This document shows, in pieces, positions 18,248-26,280 of a DNA stretch of 64,000 bases (position 1 is its first letter; each line of letters begins with the position of its first letter). Origin of the DNA: CASFRF01 sp031549345 (GTDB lineage Bacteria > Verrucomicrobiota > Lentisphaeria > Victivallales > Victivallaceae); the NCBI GenBank assembly GCA_031549345.1, contig JAVBPY010000003.1:310001-374000 (forward strand), in the 5' to 3' direction. Both the position numbers and the translations under genes were made by a program. Under the pieces are notes generated by a model. It saw only the letters and a list, made by a program, of their open reading frames with translations. It had not been told where the DNA came from and did not search any database.

Positions 18248-18272
18248 ATTTCTGAAAAATGTGTGGTACATT
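18244..18272 (+). promoter_or_regulatory. Sigma70-type promoter for the aldolase gene
   Basis: TTGAAT (18244-18249), a 17-base spacer and TACATT (18267-18272). The -35 overlaps the stop codon of the glycosyltransferase gene. AAGGAGGA precedes the ATG at 18322. Confidence 0.6.
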
Positions 18273-18321
18273 GTAGCCAAGGACACGGGACTTTTTGTTT
18301 TTTTACCCTAAGGAGGAAGCA

Positions 18322-19299
18322 ATGGTTAATTTCAAAGATCTGGGGCTGGTCAACAGCCGTGAGATGTTCGCCAAGGCGATCAAGGGCGGCTACGCTGTTC
18401 CCGCCTACAACTTCAACAACATGGAACAGCTTCAGGCGATCATCCAGGCCTGTACGGAAACGGAATCCCCGCTGATTCTCCAGGTTTCCAAGGGTGCGCG
18501 CGAGTACGCCAACGGAACGCTTCTCCGCTATATGGCGCAGGGTGCGGTCCAGTTCGCCAAGGAAATCGGCAAAGGCAAGGCGATTCCGATCGTCCTTCAC
18601 CTCGACCACGGCCCCGATTTCGAAACCTGCAAGGACTGCATCGACAACGGTTTCTCCTCGGTCATGATCGACGGTTCCCACCTCTCGTACGAAGAGAACA
18701 TCCGTGAAACCCGCCGCGTCGTTGAATACGCGCACAAGTTCGACGTAACGGTTGAAGGCGAACTCGGCGTTCTCGCCGGCGTTGAGGACGACGTGAAGGC
18801 GGAAACGCACACGTATACCCGGCCGGAAGAAGTGGAAGATTTCGTGAAGCGCACGGGCGTGGACAGCCTGGCCATCGCGATCGGCACCTCGCACGGCGCG
18901 TTCAAATTCAAGCCCGGCGACGATCCGAAAATCCGTCTCGACATTCTCCATGAAATCGAGAAGCGCATCCCCGGTTTCCCGATCGTTCTCCACGGTTCCT
19001 CCAGCGTTCCGCAGGATCTGGTCAAATCGATCAACGAGAACGGCGGAAAGCTCAAGGACGCGATCGGCATCGGCGAAGACCAGCTCCGCCTGGCGGCCCG
19101 CTCCGCGGTCTGCAAGATCAATATCGACTCCGACGGACGTTTGGCGATGACCGCCGCGATCCGCAAGGTCTTCAACAGCAAGCCGGAAGAGTTCGATCCG
19201 CGTAAGTACCTTGGTCCGGCGCGTACCGCGCTGAAGGAACTGTACATTCGCAAGAATAAGGAAGTTCTCGGTTCGGCCGGGCACGCCTTCGACAAGTAA
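18322..19299 (+). CDS. fba: Class II fructose-bisphosphate aldolase
   Basis: A 325-residue zinc-dependent aldolase that interconverts fructose-1,6-bisphosphate with DHAP and glyceraldehyde-3-phosphate. I start it at 18322 (MVNFKDLGLVNS), directly after AAGGAGGA. Family motifs are AVPAYNFNNMEQ, LHLDHGPDFETC (catalytic Asp and zinc-binding His), VEGELGVLAGVEDD, GTSHGAFKF (zinc-binding His) and LHGSSSVP (zinc-binding His plus phosphate loop). Own promoter and terminator make it monocistronic. Dense use of preferred GC-ending codons suggests high expression. Confidence 0.95.
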   Translation: MVNFKDLGLVNSREMFAKAIKGGYAVPAYNFNNMEQLQAIIQACTETESPLILQVSKGAREYANGTLLRYMAQGAVQFAKEIGKGKAIPIVLHLDHGPDFETCKDCIDNGFSSVMIDGSHLSYEENIRETRRVVEYAHKFDVTVEGELGVLAGVEDDVKAETHTYTRPEEVEDFVKRTGVDSLAIAIGTSHGAFKFKPGDDPKIRLDILHEIEKRIPGFPIVLHGSSSVPQDLVKSINENGGKLKDAIGIGEDQLRLAARSAVCKINIDSDGRLAMTAAIRKVFNSKPEEFDPRKYLGPARTALKELYIRKNKEVLGSAGHAFDK

Positions 19300-19318
19300 T
19301 CGGGTTTCGGCCCGAAGC

Positions 19319-19349
19319 AAGGGCTCCCGCGCGGAGCCCTTTGTTGTTT
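19319..19349 (+). terminator. Hairpin terminator after fba
   Basis: A 9-bp stem AAGGGCTCC / GGAGCCCTT with a CGCGC loop, followed by TGTTGTTT. The U tract is broken, so termination may be partial and could let transcription continue into the polyprenyl synthase gene. Confidence 0.7.
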
Positions 19350-20399
19350 ATGTTAAGCAAAGAACTTCAGCAAATCGACGGGCAGCTTGTTCAGTTGCTC
19401 CGTAACGATCCCTGGCCCGATTCGATCGAGCCGGGGTATCTGCGCGATGCCGTGCGCGACTACCCGTTGCGCGGCGGCAAGCGCCTGCGTCCGGCGTTGC
19501 TTTTGTGGTGTTGCGAACTTTTGGGCGGCGATGCGGCCCGGGCGTTTCCGGCCGCGGCGGCGATCGAAGTCGGGCACAACTGGACGCTGGTGCACGACGA
19601 TATCATCGATCAGGATGCCCTCAGGCGGGGAAAACCGAGTTGCCATACACTTTTGGAAGCGCGTTTTCTTCCGCATCCCCTCGCCGCGCGTTACGGGCAC
19701 GACCTGGCGCTTCTTTGCGGCGATTTGCAGCAAGGCTGGGCGAACGCTCTGCTCCTTTCAAGTGCGGAAAAGGGGGTGCCTCCCGCGTTGGTGATTGAAC
19801 TTTCCCGGCGATTCCAACGCAGCGCCAACGCGGGCGTTATTTCCGGAGAGGCGCTCGACACCGTGCTCCCTTTGCGTGCGCCGGATTCGGTGGAGCCTGC
19901 GGAAATACGGCGTGTTTTTGCGTTGAAGACCGGGGCCTTGCTGCAGTTTGCGGCGGAGGCGGGCGCGATCCTGGCGCTCGGCGCATGGGACGATCCGCGC
20001 ATTGACCGATTGAGTGAGTTTGCGCTCCACGCCGGAATTGCGTTTCAGTTGCGCGACGATTATCTGGGGATCTTCGGCGAAACCGCCAAACTCGGCAAGC
20101 CCATCGGCGGCGATCTTCGCGAACGCAAGGCGACGCTTCTTTTGGTCGAAGCATTGCGCCGCTCCACGCCGGAACAGCGCCTGGCTTTGGAGTCGCTTCT
20201 GGGCCGCGCGGAATATGCCGATTCGGATATGAAAACGGCGCGGCGGCTCTTTCGCGAGTGCGGCGCGGCCGACGCGGTATTAAGCGAGGCCGAAATGCAT
20301 TGGGATCATGCCCGTGCGATTTTGTACGAATTTCCTGAAAACGCCGCCCGGAAAAAACTTTTGGCGTTTGTTGAACTCCTTGCCGGACGGGAGTCCTGA
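19350..20399 (+). CDS. Trans-isoprenyl diphosphate synthase
   Basis: A 349-residue polyprenyl synthetase from the ATG at 19350 (MLSKELQQ). Hallmarks are the GGKRLRPALLL start motif, the first Asp-rich motif VHDDIIDQD with the following RRGKPSCH, and the second Asp-rich region QLRDDYLGIFGE. These enzymes add isopentenyl diphosphate to an allylic diphosphate, making FPP, GGPP or longer quinone side chains. The bulky residues before the first motif that set chain length do not allow a firm product call. No Shine-Dalgarno is obvious; translation may depend on the upstream hairpin region. Confidence 0.88.
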   Translation: MLSKELQQIDGQLVQLLRNDPWPDSIEPGYLRDAVRDYPLRGGKRLRPALLLWCCELLGGDAARAFPAAAAIEVGHNWTLVHDDIIDQDALRRGKPSCHTLLEARFLPHPLAARYGHDLALLCGDLQQGWANALLLSSAEKGVPPALVIELSRRFQRSANAGVISGEALDTVLPLRAPDSVEPAEIRRVFALKTGALLQFAAEAGAILALGAWDDPRIDRLSEFALHAGIAFQLRDDYLGIFGETAKLGKPIGGDLRERKATLLLVEALRRSTPEQRLALESLLGRAEYADSDMKTARRLFRECGAADAVLSEAEMHWDHARAILYEFPENAARKKLLAFVELLAGRES

Positions 20400-20426
20400 T
20401 TTTTTCATAAGGAGGAAACTTTGATT

Positions 20427-21428
20427 ATGCAACACCCCATACGCGTGGTGATCGTCGGCTACGGCAACGTCGGGCGCGGCGTTCGGGCCGCCATCGCAAG
20501 GAACCCGGATCTTGAGCTTGTCGGCATTCTGAGCCGCTCCCCAGAGCGCGTTCGGAGCGAGGTCGCCGATCTCCCCGTCCTCTCTGTGGACAATCCGGAC
20601 GTTTGGCTGAAAGAACTTTCCCCAGAAGTGGCGATTCTCTGCGGCGGATCCAAAAACGACTTGCCTCTTCAGGGGCCGGAGTTTGCGCGCCGCATCTGCA
20701 CCGTCGATAGTTTCGACAACCACAGCCAGGTGCCGGAATACTTCCGATCAATGGACGACGCCGCGCGCGAAGGAAAAAACTGCGCCGTCATCTCCATCGG
20801 CTGGGATCCGGGCATCTTTTCTTTGGAGCGCGTTTTGGCCGGAGCGTTTCTCCCCGGCAGCCGCGCTTACGGATTTTATGGTCTTTCCGCTTCGGGGGGG
20901 TTGAGCATGGGCCATTCCGATGCGCTGCGCACCATTCCGGGCGTGGCCGATGCCCGGCAGTACACCCACGCCGTTCCGGAGGCAATGGAGCGTCTCCGCA
21001 ACGGAGAAAACCCCTCGTTCGCCCCCGGCGACATGCATTGGCGGGAGTGCTTCGTTGCGCTGGAAGCCGGCGCGGATGCTGCGCGGATCGAAGCGGAAAT
21101 CAAGGGAATGCCCGGCTATTTCGCTCCGTATCATACGGAAGTTCACTTTATTGCTCTGGAGGAATTGCACGAACGTTTCGACGGGTTTCCGCACGACGGC
21201 TGCGTCCTTGCCACCGGAACTACAGGCGAGGGGAGCGGTGCGCGCATTGAATACCGGTGTGTCTGGGAGAGCAACCCGGAGGCGACCGGGAGTGTTCTTG
21301 TCGCATACGCCCGCGCGGCGGCGCGGCTCCGGCGCGAGGGCCGCTCGGGAGCGTTCACCATTCTGGATGTTCCGCCGGCGTACGCAAGTCCTCTTTCACG
21401 CGAAGAATTGCTTCGGCGGCACGTCTGA
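20427..21428 (+). CDS. ddh: Meso-diaminopimelate dehydrogenase
   Basis: A 333-residue NADPH-dependent enzyme that makes meso-diaminopimelate directly from tetrahydrodipicolinate and ammonia, for peptidoglycan and lysine. Motifs are VVIVGYGNVGRGV (Rossmann), VAILCGGSKNDLP, GWDPGIFSLERV and LSMGHSDALRTIPGVADARQYT. I prefer the ATG at 20427 because AAGGAGG ends 10 bases upstream; an in-frame TTG at 20421 is possible. The presence of ddh implies the one-step dehydrogenase route, although the organism may also have DapL or DapE. Confidence 0.93.
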   Translation: MQHPIRVVIVGYGNVGRGVRAAIARNPDLELVGILSRSPERVRSEVADLPVLSVDNPDVWLKELSPEVAILCGGSKNDLPLQGPEFARRICTVDSFDNHSQVPEYFRSMDDAAREGKNCAVISIGWDPGIFSLERVLAGAFLPGSRAYGFYGLSASGGLSMGHSDALRTIPGVADARQYTHAVPEAMERLRNGENPSFAPGDMHWRECFVALEAGADAARIEAEIKGMPGYFAPYHTEVHFIALEELHERFDGFPHDGCVLATGTTGEGSGARIEYRCVWESNPEATGSVLVAYARAAARLRREGRSGAFTILDVPPAYASPLSREELLRRHV

Positions 21429-21434
21429 TGCGAT

Positions 21435-21462
21435 TTGTAAATTGTAAAAAATCACTTATAGT
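21435..21462 (+). promoter_or_regulatory. Promoter of the four-gene secreted-protein array
   Basis: TTGTAA (21435-21440), a 16-base spacer and TATAGT (21457-21462), with AAGGA before the first ATG at 21510. No other promoter or terminator is seen until 24586, so the four genes are probably one transcript. Confidence 0.55.
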
Positions 21463-21509
21463 ATAACGGAGCGTTTTTTCGTCTCCGTAAAAACAAAGAA
21501 GGAATGACT

Positions 21510-22250
21510 ATGAAGAAGCTCGGATTGTTCGGTGTTCTGGCGCTCGCGGCCTTCGGGATGCAGGCGGAAGTTAAGTTGGCGGAAGTCGCTCCGGCGGGTG
21601 TTACGCTCGATGCGGCGGTGATTGCCGCCGTGGAGCCGGACTTGGCCGCGGCCAATCTGGTGTATGTCTACGACTTGAAGAGCGGCGTTTCCGGTGCAAA
21701 GGGCGCGACCGCCGCCACCTATGCTGTCGATAAGAGCGCGGATGTGAAATCCTTCAAGACCGTCGGTTACCTGGTGTACCTTGTGGACAAAGAAGGCAAG
21801 GCCAGCTATGTCCTGACCACGATGGACGCGTTCACCGACGACGCGAAAAAAATTGGTGTGCCGACGTACGCCTCCGGCGCCGCGTTTCAGGACATGGTCA
21901 AGAACCTGACCGTGAAGTCCAACGTCGACGGCGTCAAGAACGGCGCATTCCCGGAAGGCAACATCGAGTTCTGGCCGAACAATTACCAGGGGCACAACGA
22001 AAAGCAGGTCCCGGGCGCGAGCGATAAGGCTTTCGATTTCGGCGACAAGCGTTCCGGCGACGGCGACTACGGCTCGATGCAGGTGCACAACACCGCGGAA
22101 GCGCAGACCGTGTTCGCCTTCAACGCCTGGCGCAACGTCGCCAATGCCGATATCGGCATCGGCAACGCCAAGGGGAGCAACACCGACTGGACATTCAGCC
22201 AGTCCGGCAAAAATCTGACGAGCGCGACGCTGTTTGTGTTCGTGAAGTAA
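21510..22250 (+). CDS. Secreted paralog 1 of a four-gene tandem family
   Basis: A 246-residue secreted protein starting MKKLGLFGVLAL; the ATG at 21510 is preferred over 21504 because the AAGGA ribosome-binding site abuts the latter. A signal peptide ends near MQA-E. The rest is one domain with the motifs VDKSADVKSFKTVGYLVYLV, TMDAFTDDAKKIGVPT, GNIEFWPNNY, PGASDKAFDFGD, YGSMQVHN and a final LFVFVK. I recall a similar GNIEFWP...YGSMQVHN module at the C-terminus of sialate O-acetylesterase-like proteins in Planctomycetes and Lentisphaerae, where it is probably carbohydrate-binding. Here it stands alone. No catalytic motif is visible. Confidence 0.75.
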   Translation: MKKLGLFGVLALAAFGMQAEVKLAEVAPAGVTLDAAVIAAVEPDLAAANLVYVYDLKSGVSGAKGATAATYAVDKSADVKSFKTVGYLVYLVDKEGKASYVLTTMDAFTDDAKKIGVPTYASGAAFQDMVKNLTVKSNVDGVKNGAFPEGNIEFWPNNYQGHNEKQVPGASDKAFDFGDKRSGDGDYGSMQVHNTAEAQTVFAFNAWRNVANADIGIGNAKGSNTDWTFSQSGKNLTSATLFVFVK

Positions 22251-22277
22251 TCCAAAGTAGATATAAGGAAAATGACT

Positions 22278-23018
22278 ATGAAGAAGCTCGGCTTTGTCGC
22301 TGTTTTGGCGCTCGCGTCCCTTGGGATGCAGGCGGAAGTTAAGTTGGCGGAAGTCGCTCCGGCGGGCGTTACGCTCGACGCGGCGATGGTTGCCGCCGTG
22401 CAGGCGGATCTGGCCGCGGCCAATCTGGCGTACGTGTTGGATATGAAAAGCGGCCTCACCGGCGAAGCGAACGCCACCGGTGTTACGTACGCGACCGATA
22501 AGAGCGCGGACGTGAAATCCTTCAAGACCGTCGGTTACCTGGTGTACCTTGTGGACAAAGAAGGCAAGGCCAGCTATGTCCTGACCACGATGGACGCGTT
22601 CACCGACGATGCGAAGAAGATCGGCGTGCCGACCTTCGCTTCCGGCGCGGTCTTCCAGCAGATGGTCAAGAATCTGACCGTGAAGTCCAATGTCGAAGGC
22701 GTCAAAAACGGTGAATTTGCCGAAGGCAACATCGAATTCTGGCCGACCAACTACGGCGGGCAGAATGCGGCTCAGGTTCCGGGCGCGAGCGATAAGGCCT
22801 TCGACTTCGGCGACGCGCGGAACGGCGCCGGCGATTACGGCTCGATGCAGGTGCACAACACCGCGGAAAAACAGACCGTGTTCGGTTACAACTGCTGGAA
22901 GAACAGAGCCAATGCCGATCTCGGCATCGGCAACGCCAAGAGCGACAACACCGACTGGACCTTCAGCAATGCCGCCAAGAATTGGGCGACCGCAACGTTG
23001 TTTGTGTTTGTGAAGTAA
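22278..23018 (+). CDS. Secreted paralog 2 of the tandem family
   Basis: A 246-residue secreted protein, very close to paralog 1. Long stretches are identical at DNA level, including the coding region from KSADVKSF to DAFTDD. The ATG at 22278 sits 8 bases after AAGGA. It has a signal peptide, then GNIEFWPTNYGG, PGASDKAFDFGDARNG, YGSMQVHNTAEK and DLGIGN. Divergence is concentrated at the ligand-facing-looking loops around residues 70-80, 160-170 and 215-230. It lies 27 bases downstream of paralog 1. Confidence 0.75.
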   Translation: MKKLGFVAVLALASLGMQAEVKLAEVAPAGVTLDAAMVAAVQADLAAANLAYVLDMKSGLTGEANATGVTYATDKSADVKSFKTVGYLVYLVDKEGKASYVLTTMDAFTDDAKKIGVPTFASGAVFQQMVKNLTVKSNVEGVKNGEFAEGNIEFWPTNYGGQNAAQVPGASDKAFDFGDARNGAGDYGSMQVHNTAEKQTVFGYNCWKNRANADLGIGNAKSDNTDWTFSNAAKNWATATLFVFVK

Positions 23019-23043
23019 CAGTACAACATAACAGGGAACAACA

Positions 23044-23778
23044 ATGAAAAAAGTCGGTCTTTTTGCTGTTTTGACGCTTGCGGCCTTCGCAATGCAGGCG
23101 GAAGTGAAGTTGGCGGAAGTTGCTCCGGCGGGCGTTACGCTCGACGCGGCGATGGTTGCCGCCGTGCAGCCGGATCTGGCCGCGGCCAATCTGGTGTATG
23201 TCTACGACATCAGCACGGGGCTTTCGGGTTCCCCCACCGGCGTTACCTACGCGACCGATAAGAGCGCGGACGTGAAATCCTTCAAAACCGTCGGCTACTT
23301 GATGTACCTTGCGGACAAAGAAGGCAAGGTTTCCTATGTTCTTACCACCATGGATGCGTTCACCGACGATGCGAAGAAGATCGGCGTGCCGACCTTCGCC
23401 TCCGGCGCGGTCTTCCAGCAGATGGTCAAGAACCTGACGGTGAAGTCCAACGTAGACGGCGTCAAAAACGGCGAATTTGCCGAAGGCAATATCGAATTCT
23501 GGCCGACCAACTACCAGCAGGGCAACGAAGCCCAGGTTCCGGGCGCGAGCGACAAGGACTTCGATTTCGGCGACAAGCGTTCGGCGGACGGGAACTACGG
23601 TTCGATGCAGGTGCACAACACCGCGGAAAAAGCGACCGTGTTTGCGTACAACCGCTGGTTCGACAAAGCCAAATTCGATATCGGCATCGGCATGCCCAGA
23701 GGCGGACAGCCCGACTGGACATTCACGCGGCAGGGCGATTCCTATGCGACGGCGCTGTTGTTCGTTTTCGTCAAGTAA
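23044..23778 (+). CDS. Secreted paralog 3 of the tandem family
   Basis: A 244-residue secreted protein with a signal peptide (MKKVGLFAVLTLAAFAMQA). It shares the family core with paralogs 1 and 2 (KSADVKSFKTVGYLMYL, FASGAVFQQMVKNLTVKSNVDGVKNGEF, GNIEFWPTNYQ, YGSMQVHNTAEKATVF). The C-terminal loop differs (GIGMPRGGQPDWTFTRQGDSYATALLFVFVK in place of GIGNAK). It is 25 bases from its neighbour. Sequence blocks shared alternately with paralogs 1 and 2 suggest gene conversion. Confidence 0.75.
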   Translation: MKKVGLFAVLTLAAFAMQAEVKLAEVAPAGVTLDAAMVAAVQPDLAAANLVYVYDISTGLSGSPTGVTYATDKSADVKSFKTVGYLMYLADKEGKVSYVLTTMDAFTDDAKKIGVPTFASGAVFQQMVKNLTVKSNVDGVKNGEFAEGNIEFWPTNYQQGNEAQVPGASDKDFDFGDKRSADGNYGSMQVHNTAEKATVFAYNRWFDKAKFDIGIGMPRGGQPDWTFTRQGDSYATALLFVFVK

Positions 23779-23799
23779 CACCCGAAAGAGAGTACGAAT

Positions 23800-24534
23800 A
23801 TGAAGAAGATGATGCTGGCGGCTTTTGCCGCCGTGGCTGTGAGCGGCGCGGTTTGCGCGGAGAGCCTTGAAGCTGTGTTTCCCGCCGATGTGAAGCCGGA
23901 CGCCGCAATGGTGACCGCGCTTGCGAACGATGTGAAGGATGCGAAGCTCGCCTACGTGTTTGATTTTGCCCACAGCAAGAGGATTCATCAGGGTGATCGC
24001 GTTGCCGAGTACAAGGTGGACAAGAGCGCGGACATCAAAGATTTCAAGACGGTCTGCTACCTGGTCTATCTTGTGAAAAAGGACGACACCGTGCAGTATG
24101 TGTACACCACGATGGATGCTTTCACCAACGATGCGAAGAAGATCGGCGTGCCGACCGCCGATGTGTTCCAGCAGAAGGTTTCCAAGCTGACGGTGAAATC
24201 GAATGTCGACGGCGTCAAAAACGGTGAGTTTGCCGAAGGCAACATCGAGTTCTGGCCGTACAACTACGGACAGGCCGCCAAACTGGGGCTGGAAGGCGCG
24301 AGCTCCAAAGACTTCGATTTCGACGATACGCCGCAAACCGCCGGCGACCATGGCTCCATGCAGGTTCATAACTTCATGGAAAAGGCCACGGTTTTCGGTT
24401 TCAGCGACTGGAAAAATGCGCCGAACTGCGATCTCGGCATCGGCACGCCCGCAAAGGGGCAGCCGGACTGGACGTTCGCCCGCAACGCGAACAACGACTA
24501 CAACACCACGTTGTTGTTCGTGTTTGTGAAGTAA
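23800..24534 (+). CDS. Secreted paralog 4, divergent member
   Basis: A 244-residue secreted protein, the most divergent copy. The signal peptide (MKKMMLAAFAAVAVSGAVCA) and first third share little with the others. From KVDKSADIKDFKTVCYLVYLV on, the family pattern returns: TTMDAFTNDAKKIGVPT, VSKLTVKSNVDGVKNGEFAEGNIEFWPYNYG, DHGSMQVHNFMEKATVFGF, DLGIGTPAKGQPDWTF. It is probably the oldest duplicate or has a changed ligand. The operon terminator follows at 24586. Confidence 0.73.
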   Translation: MKKMMLAAFAAVAVSGAVCAESLEAVFPADVKPDAAMVTALANDVKDAKLAYVFDFAHSKRIHQGDRVAEYKVDKSADIKDFKTVCYLVYLVKKDDTVQYVYTTMDAFTNDAKKIGVPTADVFQQKVSKLTVKSNVDGVKNGEFAEGNIEFWPYNYGQAAKLGLEGASSKDFDFDDTPQTAGDHGSMQVHNFMEKATVFGFSDWKNAPNCDLGIGTPAKGQPDWTFARNANNDYNTTLLFVFVK

Positions 24535-24585
24535 TCCTGTTTTATTGCGATTTTCCGGGAATGCGCGAGCATCCCGGAGTGAAGG

Positions 24586-24612
24586 ACCCCGGATTTTCCG
24601 GGGTTCTTTTTT
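24586..24612 (+). terminator. Rho-independent terminator of the tandem array
   Basis: ACCCCGGA / TCCGGGGT stem with a TTT loop, followed by TCTTTTTT. It closes the four-gene unit. Confidence 0.9.
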
Positions 24613-24647
24613 GCGTATGGAAATAAATTCAGCATGCGCTGAAATAC

Positions 24648-24675
24648 TTGACTTTTCCAGCGGAGGAGATATGGT
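24648..24675 (+). promoter_or_regulatory. Candidate promoter for the WrbA-like gene
   Basis: TTGACT (24648-24653), a 16-base spacer and TATGGT (24670-24675). The -10 is imperfect. AGGAGG precedes the ATG at 24709. Confidence 0.5.
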
Positions 24676-24708
24676 ACTGAAGAACGCAAAATCACCAGGA
24701 GGACACGT

Positions 24709-25290
24709 ATGGAAAAGATTAAAATCGCCGTTGTCTATTGCACCCGTTACGGACACACGAAAATTCTTGCCGAGGCCGTTGTGCGCGGTGCTTCGGAACC
24801 CGATGCTGAAGTAACGCTCTACAGTACCGTGGAAGCGGCGGAGCGCATGAAGGAACTCGACGGAGCCGATGCGATTGTATTCGGCTGCCCCACCTTCATG
24901 GGCGGCATGGCTTCCGAGATGAAGCTCTTCATCGAGAAAGGCGTAACCCGTTGGGGAAAGCAAGTCTGGGCCGATAAAATCGCCGGAGGCTTCACCAATT
25001 CCAGCAACTTTTCCGGTGACAAACTCAATACTATGGTTGGACTGATGATCAGCGCCATGCAACAAGGGATGATCTGGGTCGGCGTGGGGACGTTGGTCGG
25101 CGAAGCGCACTCCGTGGATGGGCCGGGGGCGGAAGCGATCAACCGCAACTCGGCTTCCGTGGGCCCCATGGCGTCAAGTTTCTCGGTGAACGCGCCCGAT
25201 GCGCCCCCCGCCGGCGATGTTGAAACCGCCGCGGCGTACGGTCAACGCATCGCCTCTGTTACCCGGCGCTTTAAACGCGGCCGGGTGTAA
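24709..25290 (+). CDS. Flavodoxin-fold NAD(P)H:quinone reductase, WrbA-like
   Basis: A 193-residue FMN protein. The phosphate-binding loop CTRYGHTKILAE, the GCPTFMGGMASEMK segment and the GGFTNSSNFSGDK segment match the flavodoxin/WrbA family, which reduces quinones by two electrons and limits oxidative stress. The insertion typical of full WrbA seems present (AHSVDGPGAEAINRNSASVG). It has its own promoter and ends in a 14-bp bidirectional hairpin. Other NADPH-dependent FMN reductases cannot be excluded. Confidence 0.8.
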   Translation: MEKIKIAVVYCTRYGHTKILAEAVVRGASEPDAEVTLYSTVEAAERMKELDGADAIVFGCPTFMGGMASEMKLFIEKGVTRWGKQVWADKIAGGFTNSSNFSGDKLNTMVGLMISAMQQGMIWVGVGTLVGEAHSVDGPGAEAINRNSASVGPMASSFSVNAPDAPPAGDVETAAAYGQRIASVTRRFKRGRV

Positions 25291-25303
25291 AAGACGAATG
25301 CCG

Positions 25304-25336
25304 CCAATCCGCTTTTCATTGCGAAAAGCGGATTGG
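25304..25336. terminator. Bidirectional hairpin between convergent genes
   Basis: A perfect 14-bp stem CCAATCCGCTTTTC / GAAAAGCGGATTGG with loop ATTGC. It lies between the stops of the WrbA-like gene (plus) and the PfkB kinase gene (minus) and probably terminates both. Confidence 0.75.
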
Positions 25337-25338
25337 TT

Positions 25339-26280
25339 TCAGAATCCTATTTCTTCCGGACGAATTTCCCCGGCGAGGCGTATCGCTTCCGCCGGGTCGA
25401 AGTGTCCGCACAGCTCCGAAAGACAATTCGCGCTCGCCGCGCCCAGCGCCCGGCGGAACGCTTCCGGGAGCGCCACGCCGGAGAGGATCCCCGCCGCCAG
25501 AATTGCCGAGGCCGTATCGCCGCTCCCAAGGGGATTGATGACCTCTTTCAAACGCGGAATCATGTAGCGGAACAAGCGCCCTTCAAACGCGAGATACGCT
25601 TGCCCGGGGCCGTCGGTGATGGCGACGGCGGCCAATTTGTAGTGGCCGAAAAGCGCCCGCAGCGCTTGCGGCGTCGAGGTTGCGCCGGTCAGAAGAAGGA
25701 GTTCTTCGACATTGATCTTCAGGTACATGTCGCCGCCGAGCTCCAGCACCGGTTCGATGTCGCGGAAACAGTCCACGAGAAGCGGAATCCCCGCGGCGTG
25801 TACCCTTTTTGCCACCTCCACATAAAGGGACGGTGGAGTTCCTGTCGGCAATGTTCCGCACAAGGCGGCGAAGCGTGCACCCGGAAGCTCCGCGTCCAAT
25901 GCATCGAGGATCTGGCGCATTTCGGCGAGGGTCGTCGGGTAAGAAGGCTCAATGAGTTCGGTCATCGAACCGCTTTCTTTGCAAAGGCAAGTGATGCAGC
26001 AGCGTGTGGGGTTCCGTGTTCGGACGGTGCGGTGCGTCAGGGCTTCCGCCGCGAGGTCGCGTTCGATGTGCGCACCGTTTTCCCCTCCCGCAAATTGGAG
26101 GAGGCGCGCCGGGAAGCGTCCGTCGCAACGGGCCGCGCGGCAAAAATTGATCCCTTTGCCGGAGGCGAATGCGCGTATATCCCGCGCCCGGTTCACCTGG
26201 CCGGGACGAAAATGGTCGAAGAACAATGTTTTCTGCCACGCCGGATTGGCGCCGAATGCGATCAAATGCCCGTTCGGCAT
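25339..26280 (-). CDS. PfkB-family sugar kinase (1-phosphofructokinase/LacC-like)
   Basis: A 313-residue ribokinase-fold kinase. The start at 26280 (MPNGHLIAFGANPAWQ) is supported by GGAGG just upstream; the frame is open further but runs through the neighbouring gene. N-terminal motif GANPAWQKTLFFDHFRPGQVNRA and the ASGKGINFCRA segment resemble 1-phosphofructokinase, tagatose-6-phosphate kinase and LacC. The C-terminal PfkB signature reads NPLGSGDTASAILAAG with the catalytic Asp in GSGD. The gene overlaps the alcohol dehydrogenase gene by 19 bases. Substrate is probably a phosphosugar, but is not determined. Confidence 0.85.
   Translation of the reverse strand: MPNGHLIAFGANPAWQKTLFFDHFRPGQVNRARDIRAFASGKGINFCRAARCDGRFPARLLQFAGGENGAHIERDLAAEALTHRTVRTRNPTRCCITCLCKESGSMTELIEPSYPTTLAEMRQILDALDAELPGARFAALCGTLPTGTPPSLYVEVAKRVHAAGIPLLVDCFRDIEPVLELGGDMYLKINVEELLLLTGATSTPQALRALFGHYKLAAVAITDGPGQAYLAFEGRLFRYMIPRLKEVINPLGSGDTASAILAAGILSGVALPEAFRRALGAASANCLSELCGHFDPAEAIRLAGEIRPEEIGF

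Noticed and set aside
22963..25110. A long minus-strand frame across the paralog array and the flavoprotein gene
   Set aside because: It runs through several genes with signal peptides and Shine-Dalgarno sites on the other strand, and through a terminator.
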